A DNA stretch of 64,000 nt, taken from the NCBI GenBank assembly GCA_948099385.1, contig CANUEZ040000020.1:11797501-11861500 (forward strand), in the 5' to 3' direction. Made by a program: the position numbers and the translations under genes. The stretch is from Fasciola hepatica. Its lineage: Eukaryota; Platyhelminthes; Trematoda; Plagiorchiida; Fasciolidae. Shown here piece by piece: positions 25,575 through 37,300 of the stretch. Below the pieces are notes generated by a model. It had not been told where the DNA came from. It did not search any database and saw only the letters and a list, made by a program, of their open reading frames with translations. Numbering within the stretch: the first letter of the stretch is position 1; every line of letters begins with the position of its first letter.

Positions 25575-26260
25575 ATAATCTCCACCATAGCCTTGACTTT
25601 CAACCCGATGATCCGTACAGCCCATCGACGCAACTGGAGACGAACACCTTTCTCAATGAAGCCCGTAAAATGAACGAAATGAACGTAGGGAAAACCTTTA
25701 ATCTTTTCCATTCATGCTCTTCTACGTTTCTCCATCTTTGTTAAAATGCTGCGTTCTCTATATACTAGCATCCAAGCCACGCCGAAGTTTGCAACCCTAC
25801 CTGACAGCAACCAACACTTGGCAACTACCGGCAGCATCAGACCTGTAAATACTCCAAGGCTGCAAGAGCCATATATCCTTCAGTTCAGTTTTGCAAACTG
25901 CGATTTGGGTTCTTAGTATATCCTGCTTGCCCCTACCAACTACAGTCACTACCGTGGCTTTGAGTTTCAGTCCGCTGACCTGCATAGCATGCCAGCGTGA
26001 CAGACGACGAAAACCCGCCTCATGCAAGCCCACGAAAATGGACACAGGGAAAACCCTTCAAATTTTTTATTCCTATCTAACTATTACTCCTTGTTTTCGT
26101 AAAAAGGCGACGTTTTACAAACCTTAGCATGTAGCCCACTCTTGGGATTACAGCCCAAAGTATTAGCAACCTCCGGAGGGCAAAAATCGGGCACCGTTTA
26201 GCAGCATTCGGCCAGAAAATACCCCATGGCTGCCCCATCGGTTCACCACATATGCCATTG
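25575..26260. repeat. Diverged tandem duplication, unit about 360 bp
   Basis: The segment starting near 25600 is repeated about 360 bp further on. Shared landmarks: AAGCCC followed by GAAAATG-like sequence and AGGGAAAACC (about 25685 and 26045), a T-rich stretch with 'ctatctaac/catgctc', a GCGTT/GACGTT block, and further on 'aaatac.cca.ggctgc'. Similarity is only roughly 65-70 percent by eye, so the duplication is old. Its identity is unknown. Confidence 0.5.
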
Positions 26261-26329
26261 GTTCTTCTGTTTGTGCCTATGTGAGGAGATAGAGTGCTAG
26301 TTTTCAACATACTCGTGCCGACCAAGCCC

Positions 26330-27900
26330 GTTCCCTTCAGTTGTTATATCCCACCAATGCTAGTCTACCGGTAAGACATTTATCAAAGTTACCGGCTGGA
26401 AAGTCCTCCGGACTACCACTCTCTCTCTCAATCTATTTTAGATCCTGCTGGGTACTGTTCTATCTATCATAACCCCCGGATACACACCTCAAGTGACTGC
26501 ATGGTTTCGTGTGCTAGCCAATTCTATCACTCTGTTCTTCATACTTAATGGCTGGGCAGTACTGTCTGACTGGTGCAGCCAAGCCCCAGTGGAGTCCTTC
26601 ACCGGTTGTCTAACTTAGTCGCAATCCAGCCGAAAGGCGTAAAAACTCTTCCGACAGCTTCCCAATGGACTGACTAAAGTTTCCGACGGTTCTTCCCCCA
26701 AATGAAGTCTCAGTCCGAGCATACACTAACTCACACCACACACCGACTATTAGTGCACTAGCAACCAAAGTCCGTCGTTTTCAACCGACGAGGCCCGCCA
26801 ACCTCGGGTGTCCGCTTCCACCAGTGATTGATAACCTTCCTACCTTGATATCAAATCCTCCACTCCGAAGGAGGACTGTACTCACAAAATAATATGCAAT
26901 ACCTGTGGCAGCCATCCGCTGATATATTATACCTGGCCGAGGCCGCACTTCGCCAATTTCGAGTGACCGACAACCATGCAACGGAACTGTAGTAATTCGG
27001 TCCAGCGCTCTATAGCTTAATCCGCAGTATCCAGTCACTCGCGTAAGGCCGGACCGTAAGTGGTAGATCGCACAGGTACAGCAGGGTCACCTCGTGGTTG
27101 GTCAGAGCGTTATCTGCCGATGAATACATGAGTATTTCGGAAAACAAACGAATGAGCATCAACCAAATGTAACAGAACACTTTATTGCTGTTCTTGTCCT
27201 GTCTTGTGGTCCTTTCGGAGAGCGTAGTCCAAGTCTAGATTGTCATTGCGCACGATTCGCTGGTTAGGTACAATTTCTACAGGAACCTCTTTTAATATAG
27301 GGCCGGCGATGCATTTTCACCCAAAGAGTCTCTGCATGGTGGACACGAGAACCCAAAATACTGTAAGCCATTCTCACCTATAGCCCCCAGTTCAGATGCG
27401 GAAAGACCCCAGGTGACTGGATAAAATAAGGTATACATCATTTTATTAGTCAGACACAGTTCAGAAAAACACGTTTACTGTATTCTCTGTTTCAGGATTT
27501 CGTTTCCTCTCCCCCGAAGGTATTCCGCTCGCTAATTCACTCTTAATATCTTGGGACTCCATCCATCTTCCGCCAGCTGTGGATTCATGTCACTGGCTGA
27601 TGATACTTATCACCCCTGGTAATCGTCACAGTCTGTTCACAGTATCTTGATCTTTTCCATATTCGTAAAAGTTCTCGGAAGCGCCAGTTTACAATTTTGC
27701 CCTGTTTACTTCGTTCAATGAGTTCGAAAAAGCATCTTCCGTCACTTCTGCATCATCGCCGTATATATTGTATCTTCTGCATCCTGAGAAAACGTTCGTT
27801 TCAACAACTTCGTGTTCTGCCGGTTCTTTACTGTTGCTGGTGATGAAATCGAAACTGACTCGTTTTCACTGAGCACACCACTGTCACTACGGCTCACTTG
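26330..27900. other. Unassigned sequence
   Basis: No recognisable gene or repeat. The longest frames (minus, 26781-27038) carry no known motif. Confidence 0.35.
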
Positions 27901-27989
27901 AAATCGGCCCGATCTTGTTCCCTAGTTTGCGAAAGTGGCCAGCTCCTCCCAAAGTAAGCAACTCTCTGTTCCACTGGGTGACAATGCAT

Positions 27990-28840
27990 ACCCTGCTCAA
28001 GCTCTCATACATGCATGCCGGCCGTGGTCGAGAAATATACCGTTATGGTAAAAATAATAATAATAATAATCATTATTATATGCGACAATTGGTGTCCCCC
28101 AAGAATCTGTTCCGGGTCTACTTCTAATCCCCCTCTATACAAATGACTAAACCAAAGAACTGAAGCTCCCGAATTTCATATTTGCAGACGACATGAAGTC
28201 TGTCGGACCAGGTCAGCGGGGGTTACCGGCTAGTAACGTCGGGGAGGTGCCCAAGTGAGCAGACACTTGGGATATGTCTCCAAATAAGGGTAAAAGTCAC
28301 CCACTAACCAGAATATCGGCGGGCTTGGCCGTAACGGGGAAATAGACCGTTCAAGGTTGACGTGGTGTGTTGAAAAATTGCACCGGCTGGCCAATAGGAT
28401 GATGGATGGCCCACAAGGAAAACCTACAACCGGGGACTGCAGAACATGAGGCTTTTTTCTCCAGAAAGAAGAAGACTAAGAGGGGAACTCATCGAGGCCT
28501 CTAAAATTCTCCGAGGTTTTACTGGAATAAAGGCCCGGGGACATGTTTGTGATGGATCCCGACGAACGGACGAGAGGTAAGGGCACAAAACTATGGAGGG
28601 CGTGCTCACGACTGAATGTTGGGGCCAACTTCGTTAGCAATACGGCAGTTGAATGTCGAAACCGGCTGACTGAAGGGCCGGTAGGTTTCAAAGATGTAAA
28701 GTCTTTCAAAAATTGCTGGAAAGCAAGTGGGAGGAGATATTTCCGGAGGCCGAAGGGGGACACCGGAAGTGAAATTGTGACTGGTGTCCAGCAGACCAAA
28801 GCAACAATTTCTTTTTATGAGCTCACTCTCACGTAACGGT
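27990..28840 (+). pseudogene. 3' end of a different CR1-family element
   Basis: Reverse transcriptase motif B appears near 28090 (TIGVPQESVPGLLLIPLY.ND, consensus GVPQGSVLGPLLFLLYIND) and motif C at about 28180 (FADDMK). The typical CR1 C-terminus follows at 28465-28740: ERRRLRGELIEASKIL, then RGKGTKLW, then FKNCWKAS. An intervening part (28200-28440) is unreadable. The motif B wording and the RRRLRG block differ from the 7.7-kb family, so this is a separate CR1 lineage. A short (AAT)n run at 28048-28072 sits near its 5' edge. It ends about 460 bp before the tropomyosin start codon. Confidence 0.7.
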
Positions 28841-29300
28841 CTTCTCTTTCACGGATGGTGAGAAGAAGTTTTTATTCTTTTCTTCTTCAGCAAAAGTGGA
28901 TCAGCTGAAGATTCGACCAAGCTGAACGGAGAGGAAGAACAAACCAAATTCGTAGTGGTGGATGCTGACTCGGGTGCATATCGCCGAAGGAATTCTGGAC
29001 GTTCGATTGGCCTCTGTCACTATCGGCCCTTACAAACCGGACTCAAGTGAATTGAAATGAACCGCTTTGGTCATTGACAGATGAGAGCTGGGATATTTTA
29101 CACCTCACTGAGGCTCACCCATGTGGTTTTTGGTTTCGATTGTGACTTCAGATTGAAAGGCTATGACCTCATCTGGAAGACCGCTGACCCCTTATTACAT
29201 TTTTTGATTGGTTTGAATACCTGAAGATGCTTATTTTGTTTAACCGCGCCAAACAAAAAACCTCTCCCGTCGTTGCGGCAGTCCAACATAATGCAAAACG
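28841..29300 (+). promoter_or_regulatory. Tropomyosin upstream region with possible mini-intron
   Basis: This region precedes the tropomyosin ATG. At 28858-28890 a 33-nt segment begins GTGAG, has a T-rich tract and ends CAG. Its length matches the mini-introns of the gene downstream. A 34-nt GT-AG segment follows at about 29053-29086. These could be 5' untranslated exons of the tropomyosin gene or a small separate gene. Three frames are open in part, so I cannot choose. No TATA box is evident. Confidence 0.35.
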
Positions 29301-31352
29301 ATGGAAGTGGTGAAGGAGCGGCTTGCGGCGATCAGAAACGAGGAGAATGAACTGCGTGATAAAGCGTCAAAAATTGAAGAGGATATAAGAGCAACTCGGA
29401 TAGACAATGATAAAGTACTATCTTAAGCAGCTGTTATTCCGAACACATTCAGATTCAAATTGAATTACAAAACCTTCAGTCTACAGAAAAGCTATTGAAA
29501 ATGAAAATTGATTTGACTACGGAGAGGTTGAAAAAGGTCTTGTCTATGTTATCCACCCAGGAAAAAAGTGCTTCTTCCTACGAAAAGTAAGACCAAATTA
29601 AGGGACGCATAATTACCTTAGGGAGTTAGAAAGTTTGACCGCCGCACGTAATAACATGAGTGACAAAGAAGCAGACCTTGAATTACAACTCTCGGATGCT
29701 CGTGAAAATTCTCGAGAAATCCAGGCGAAATACGATGAAGTTCGTCTGCATCTTAAAACAATTACTTTTACTTGGTAGACTCTGATCCACCTTCAACATA
29801 TCGAGGACGAGAAACGAAAGAAACTAGCGCAGGCCGAATTAGTAGAGAAGTATGACATCTTATATTCTTGACAGGTTTTTCGTTCCAGACAAGTAGAGGC
29901 TCTCGAAAAAGAGCATTCTATTCTCAAACAAGCCTGGGATAAGGCGGAAACCACTGACTTCAATGTAAGTCTGCGTCCGTTACCTTGGTTTCCGCATAGT
30001 CATGTTGATATTTAATTTGTTAACGCCTTTTTTAAACGTAAGAATTCTGTCAGCGTATTGGCACCTCCAAATATATGTTATCTGAGTCGAGACTGACCAG
30101 GTAAACACGTCCCAAACCTCTGATGAAAAAATGGAAACAGAATATCTGGGCGTTGAAACGGCCATCTCAATTACAATTATGGCATGAACAAACATCGTTC
30201 TCGTGAGAACTCGATGCCGCTGATTGCGGTATTCTCAATTTTTGGTATAAACTACGGAATAGATGAGACCATGAGTTAGAAGAGTTCACGACACTGGGCA
30301 TTTTGCCTGCTACAATAGGTAGCCTACTTATCACGTTTTTCACTCAAAGATGGATTTATTTGGCTAATGCTTCTTTGCGTTGGCTACTAACTGACTGGTC
30401 GAACATTTTCGTGAGTAGATTGTTTTATTCGTAACTTTGGAAACCAAGGCACATCCTTCGTAGGTCTTGACATGCTGGCGACTAATGGCTCAGTTGGATG
30501 TGAAAATCCTGTCACTCCAGCACCTTCATTAGGGAGTACATGTGCGACGTATGCTACCTAATTGACTCCCCGTTTGTGCTTTTCTCGCTCACACGGGTTG
30601 GCTGTTAAATACAGCGTGAGACAAGCTATGATATGGCACTGACCACAGTTGACGTTGTGCTTCATCCCCGTCGGCGCAGTATCATAGTTAGTGGTGGTTG
30701 TCCCGAAAATTCGAGCGACTTCCTTTCTTTCTGTGTAAATTCCTATTCTGACTAATCTTCAGTTTGTGGTGTGGTTTTGATGCACTCGAGCTTCCGAATT
30801 TTAGAGCACAGTCATATGACTTGGTTCCACAAAATGTCGGCCGTGATGCAACTAACCGTACGAATAAACTAAGCAGCTGCATCTTTTATATTATGTTCAT
30901 TCTGTTGTATTCATTGACTAGTGGTAGTCAAACGGTCATCGTGCTGTTATTTAGACCTTGCTGTTCCGGATTCGAATGCTACCGGCCCAGTCACTTTCCT
31001 CAACTGGAGGCTTCAAATTAGCTGTAACCCCTTCCTGAGATAATGGACCGTTGCTATACAGTAAAAAAGGAAGTAGGTAAAAGGAAAATTACGTCACGCA
31101 CACAGGGAACGCTCACCTTATCAGTGTGTGGTCATGTCTGTAGGATATTTGTTCACTAGCCGGACTACCCGTTTAACTCCCATCCTTCGCAAACACAAAG
31201 CCAAAGGAACATCGAGACATGTACGCTGAGAAGCAAAAACTCACTTGTTCTTTCCAATAATCGTCATTTTCCCCATCGTACCTTATCCTTACAGTTGCTG
31301 TTGTGCCAATGTTTATGTTGTAGCTTAAGTACCAGGCTTTATCTCAAATCGA

Positions 31353-31398
<46 letters not shown>

Positions 31399-34300
31399 TG
31401 TTAATCCTTATCGATGCTTCGCTTAGGACATCGGGTAATTAGTGTGGTAAATAGGCCGTACTGCAACTCATAGAAATGATGATTTCTTTAATATACCTTT
31501 CGTATCCTGGGATCCATTTCGTTAACTCCAGTAGTTTTGGTGACATGGTGCAGATCGGTAATTGCGTTGCATCCTCGAAAGCTTTGAAAGACTTTTCAGC
31601 TTGAACCACGCTAGGATTTTTACTTGGGTCTATTCAACCAATCCGTCCACTTGGGTCGAACCGGGGTAGCTTATATTGCTCTTTGTGCATTTTTTCCTTG
31701 CACCTAAAGTTTGAAATCAGATTCAAGATGTCAGTGCTGTTTCGGGTTGCTTCAGTTTGACTATATTGGACTACTGATATCCGATTTTCATCATTATTCT
31801 CCGCTATGATTAACTCCGTAATCTGGAATGAGTGCAGAATTTCCGAAGCTCTTTTTTATTGGGAGATCACTATAATTACTCTCGTCGTACCGGAACATAC
31901 AGCTTCTGTCATTAGCTCTTCAGCTGACCTTTTGACCGAAAAATGATTCAGTTGATTGTGGTATAAATACATTAACGGAAACTGTTTTTGATGCTCATCC
32001 CATCTGCAATTGGCCATCCGTCTGTGTTCTTGTTGAGAGTGTCCCGGTTTACACACTTCTAAGAATAAGTCTAGTTTCTCATCAGCACATGAATGATTAC
32101 CTCCGTGCGGAATACCGGATTACCCTAGGCAGGTAAGCATTAGTATGGTTTCTTCATGAAATCTGGATCTCAGAAGCGATTTCCAATGGGATAGGAAGTT
32201 AGTAATAAAATTCCAGTGCTATTGAAGTGCATACCTGTGTATCGATATTAGATTTGCCCAACAACTCGCGAGTGCAACACGACTGCCTATAATACCTGCC
32301 TCTCTTCAGCCACGAAAGATCTGCCTAAAAACCTTTTGTTATATAGTGATTTACGGTAAGGGGTAAACCACATAGCTTAAAGAAGTACTGTGTGTGAGAG
32401 AGTTTGGAAAAACATTTATGTCGAAGCCAGCTTGTTGATACTACTTTCGAAGAGAGATTGTTGTTGAATGGGAAGACGGGCAGAGTATTTCGCAATTTGG
32501 CAGTTGGGGAAAAAAGCTCCGAAGGACAGAATCGAAAATAGTAATGGTAGTAGATAATGAAGCAACCGCTCAACGGAGGACCAGTGACTGCAGATTGGAG
32601 GTTAGCGGAGGATCGTCGACTAACCAGGTGGCTTTGCATTAAACCCGATGAAGAAGAGAAAGGTCAGAAGACGAAGCCCTACTCCACACGTGACTGCAGT
32701 ATCCGAGTGTTATTGTTATTTTCGTTTGATTGACTGTCCTTTTGGACTCCACGTTTCACGCGCAAACCTCAGGTCATCCGACCAACCTGCACTCGGAAGC
32801 ACCAGACTCGAGTTTCGCTCTTGTTAGAGCTCATCAGTGGTGCATATTTGTACACTGCCTTGAAATAAGTCATGGTGCCAACACAACAACAACAATTACA
32901 AAAAGTAGAGGGGTGGGTTGGAGGTACAGTAGGGTATAACAATCAGCTGTATTCGAGTGTGGGAAGCAAAAACAACTTTCTTGTCTGATTCGCGTACAAG
33001 ATCATCAGAGGAGTTACATATGGAAGGAATAATGGAGGGGTAGAAATTGCAGGAAGCTGCTTTGGCAAGTGACCAGAATGTACGGCTACCGGTGGAGGAA
33101 GATTCCAAGGGTTCATTTTTGTAACGAATGGAACGTTGTTTGACTCTGTGTATGTCAAGTGAGCATTTGTTCCTAGCTTGGACGTAGTGGTGAGAAATGG
33201 AATGGGCGGGTGGCGCTAACGAAATGCTGAGCGTTTCAAGCGAACAGTACGATCACAGGCGTGGAGATTTAGGTTTACAGGGTTTGGAAGTGTGGAATCA
33301 AAGTATGCATACTTCGAAAAACATCAGTGAAGTTAGAAACTGAGGTGGTAACATCAGAAGAGAAACAACAATCGTTCCACGGGTAGAAAGCCAACCGCCG
33401 TTAAACACGCATCGCATGCGGCGGTTCTAGTTACATTTCACATTAGGAGCCCCATTCAGAAACTATACCAATCAATTTTATGAAAAACATCAGAAACGAA
33501 CTACAAATATTCGTACCAAGCTGATAAGGGAAGTGTGTGAATAAAAGAGCGAACCGGTCGTAACACCTAGCAATATCCTCCAACATATTTAGTCATTGAG
33601 TGGGGACTTTCTTGGACTCCACCGAGGGCGCCTAACGTGTCCTATATGCCTAAACCCACCGGTGAGGCTTTTCGTACCTTTTATATCAGGCACTTTCTAC
33701 ATTCACTCATCTTTCAACCGCTACCTACCCCATCAAGCATTACAGGCAGAGGAACTGTATCCAAGACCGTGTGCAATGCATATCCCAACCACAGCCTGTT
33801 AAGCCATAGGGTTTCGTTCCATGGTTCGTTTCGTGTCCCCAACGCTCCACCGAAACTCGCCATTACTGATACGGTGTTCCCATTAGATTCAAGCAATGCT
33901 GCGAGAACAGTATTGTCCGGATACCGACAATCCTTGTTTATCCTCCATCCATAGTACTCAAGCTTCTGAGTCGTGAAGAACTGGTCTGAATGCTGCGGCG
34001 CACACTTGGCCGATGATCTTTTTACCCGACTATCTTCCGCCAGAGAATAAGTCGGCTACGTGAATATTGCGAAAGTTATTCATGGAGATTCTCGGAAATA
34101 CAGTACAAGGCGGTGTCCCCAACACCGTTCGGGACTGTTGTACTACTCGATCGCCCAATCCGGAGTGGGAAGTAAGTTGACGGTACCTCATCCGGCAATT
34201 TCGTTTGAGGATGCACCTCTACCCTTTGCACAGCCAATTGCAGCCAGCAAGGCAGCAGGGTTGTTCCAGATGAGCTGGTGGTCTGTTATGCGGTTCATTC

Positions 34301-37300
34301 GCCTCTTCTGGAATACCGGGTCGGGTGGGCTAAACAATTTTCCTTCGTAATCGTCAGATAAGTAGATCTCTTCCGCCCATTCAAGTGTATGTCTTCGCAT
34401 GCCGAACACCGTCTCGCCGAGGTTTTTAGGACGTGATTATCTTCGACTTGGTTTAGCTCGCCTATCGAGCGGTTTGCCGAAGTGTGGCCGCTGACACATG
34501 CTTTAGCTTCGTAGAACGACAGCTGAAAGCTGGATCAGTGGTGGACACCAAGGAGATTCAGGATGCCCCAAGATGCAACAGCCTGCCACCTCAGCAATAC
34601 TACTCCTGTCACACACCCCACTCGATTGACAAATGGAAATCGTGACGACGCCAAAGATGGCAAAGGTTAGAGTTTTCTGTATACGCGGAAATGCTTCGTC
34701 CAAACTGTAGTTGCCGAGATAACAGAACTCATCTACCTGGTTTATTGTCTCCCCTTACACCATGAGGTTGGTATTGGATCAATCCGGTCCTGGTCCAGCA
34801 TCTTAAACTTCCAAGCTGCAAAGCACACCCCGAACACATGTACGCAGGTGTTCAAGCTGTTTATCTGGGTTTTCATTCAGAAGAAATATTTTGTCCGCAT
34901 ACCCAAGGTCTGGCACTTTTGCACTCTGTAAAAGCTCAATACCACTATCCGCACGTGACAAAATAACGGTCCAGAGGACCAAATCAACTTCGAAGCTAAA
35001 CGGCAAATGACAGAACATTACTTCTTAGTAAACTCTGATAAAGGGACACCGTAAGCCTGAACTTAGCTCCAACTATCCATGCACAGAATTTTAATGATGA
35101 AAATGGATTTATCTGGTGCACCCTTCAACAAGAGGCGGCGCCAGAGAACTGCGGCCAGCTGGGTCACACGCGGTTTTTAAATCATGAAAAACGTTGGGCC
35201 CACGGAAGATGTACCAATGTCCTAAAATTTTTCGAACAGTGAAGCTGTGGTCAGCGACATTGATCAGGTCTTAGCCTATCTTGATTCTCGCATGAGCTTA
35301 AGATGAGCAGTGGGGAATAACACCAACGAGCAGTTTAGATGCAACACCAATCAGACTTGTTTTTCGGTGGTTTTCACTTTTTTATAATTTGACACGATTA
35401 CCGATTCACGTCAGTTCTTCGGAACTTGTTTCTTCATGCATTTCAATCCGAGGTGTTTTGTCAGCTTTACTTCCAACACCGAGCTGCTGTCTTTGAAAGT
35501 AGACGGGGGTAACCCATCCGATTAAACGGAGGATTATCTATATTCTGGACTCTATTAATTTTGCAAGTTCACAGCTCTTGTAGGCCCGTTAAACTCGCTT
35601 GAAATACCCCGTTCAGCCGTTCAATGGACGCTCCTGTGTTTGAACCATTGATTCGTCAGCCCCCTTGATCAGTTCGCCTACACCGCGTCTTTGTGTATCG
35701 GGGTTTCTGATCAAACGGAAAGAGTTGTGACTAGCCGATCACCACTGTCTTCTCCATCTCCTAGCCCTTCGCAATCTATCACTGCTCATTGTCAGGTCGA
35801 ACGCATCTCCATGCATCATGTCTGAAATCCGGAGGAATCAATAGGCGCGCATCTAACAATGCAACTAAAGATGCAGATATCCATCGTTTGCGTGTGTGTA
35901 TATGTGATTCTGGGGCATCGAGTAGTGGCAAAAGCCTGTTTGGTTTGTGTCCAATGCCCATCTTGCTTTCGTTCATCTGACTGCATCGATAAACCGATAG
36001 ATCATTCTGTTTGGAAAACATCGATAAGTAACGCCAAGTATCAGCCGTGGGGGACAGTTGGTTTCGGTGCTTGTTTGTCCACACGCGAGACGTAGGTAAT
36101 GACACACGGGCAGATGCATGGTTCAGGTCGACAGACGTGGACCAAAGCGAGCGACGTTGTTGGGTCGATCCGCACCAGTAGTAACCAATCGCAGTCTGGT
36201 CGGTCCGAGAAGTTCGTACCCACCAGGAAACATCGGTCCTCAGAACGCAGTTTTATTAGTCGATCACCATTGTCGGTTTGATAGGCTGAAATGGCAAACG
36301 GGCCTCCTGTGTATCTCTCCGCTTTCAGGCATCGAACTTGAGCACTGAAATCGAAAAAACAACCGTAATGTTCGTAGAGCAATCTACTGTGTGGTCGTTG
36401 AAGGCAGCTATAAGGCTATTATTACTATAATTATTATTATGATATTGCGCCGAGTCTGTAGTCAGGCTTAGTATCAACACCACAAATACAGAAAATGATA
36501 ACGAGGACGGGGAAATGTTCAAAAAAATCTTTCACCGTTTCCTTACACATTTTGGTAATATTTTGAAGTTTTACTCGGTGTTTACGGAACACGAGACTCT
36601 CCTAAGCAACCGCACAGCATCCACGTTACTGGCTTCGATTCGGAGCCATATCCACCAACATATCTAACCAACGAAGATCCTTATCCTCTAGTCCTGAACC
36701 AGGAAGTCGGGACGCAACAAGTGAGGCCAGTATTTCCGTCAGCTTCTTCATACGACTATACCAAGTCATGGTGTGACCGCCACGCCACTCATTCCAGTCA
36801 CATCCAAGAAGCGCGAATGGCTCAGTAAATGGTAGACGATCAGACGGCGTGCGTAAAATGTATCCAACCAGACGGAAGCGGTGTAGAGTGATTACTTCTG
36901 TTAAGGAGTGGCTACTTATATTCAGCACACGAAGATGAACCTCGTCGTTGCTCACGCGGTGTTTCCATCGAACCCGAACAGTGCTTCGGAGAAGTCGGTG
37001 GTCAAATACGGAAAGTCGCAAAGCGTGCTCGGCGCAAAGCGGCCAGGATTCGCAACCATAGAGCAAAACACCGTTTACTATAGCACTGTAAACCAGTCCT
37101 CTCAATGAGAGACAGATTTCGTGGCGGTGTCACAAGTGACGCAGGTTTACGAAAACCAGTTTGGCCTTCGCAATTTGTGGACGGATCTCTTCCCCAACAC
37201 CACCTTCGGTTGTAATGTACCTCCCGAGGCTCTTGAAGCTTTTGACTGATAACAACTGCTCATTACAAAGGATGAGTAGAGGCTTAGGATCCACCAGTCT

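Larger units (their letters stand above)
29965..33590. other. Tropomyosin intron 5, first part
   Basis: Contains a TA microsatellite and a retroposon fragment with a hammerhead core (listed separately). The rest shows no gene or element I can name. Confidence 0.4.

Noticed and set aside
25797..26127. Open frames on both strands at 25.8-26.1 kb as a small gene
   Set aside because: They fall within a diverged tandem duplication whose other unit does not keep the frame.
29842..29874. Alternative fourth mini-intron (33 nt) in the tropomyosin gene
   Set aside because: It keeps the frame, but the pair 29850-29888 gives exons of 71 and 76 nt, exactly the family sizes, so it is preferred.
32070..32085. 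CTCATCAG (CTGATGAG on the minus strand) as a third hammerhead
   Set aside because: No GAAAC half and no pairing stem I is found in the right place.
34503..34703. Host gene reading of the minus frame near 34.6 kb
   Set aside because: RIQKTLTFA fits the RTE thumb segment and the neighbours are RTE, so it was assigned to copy 1.
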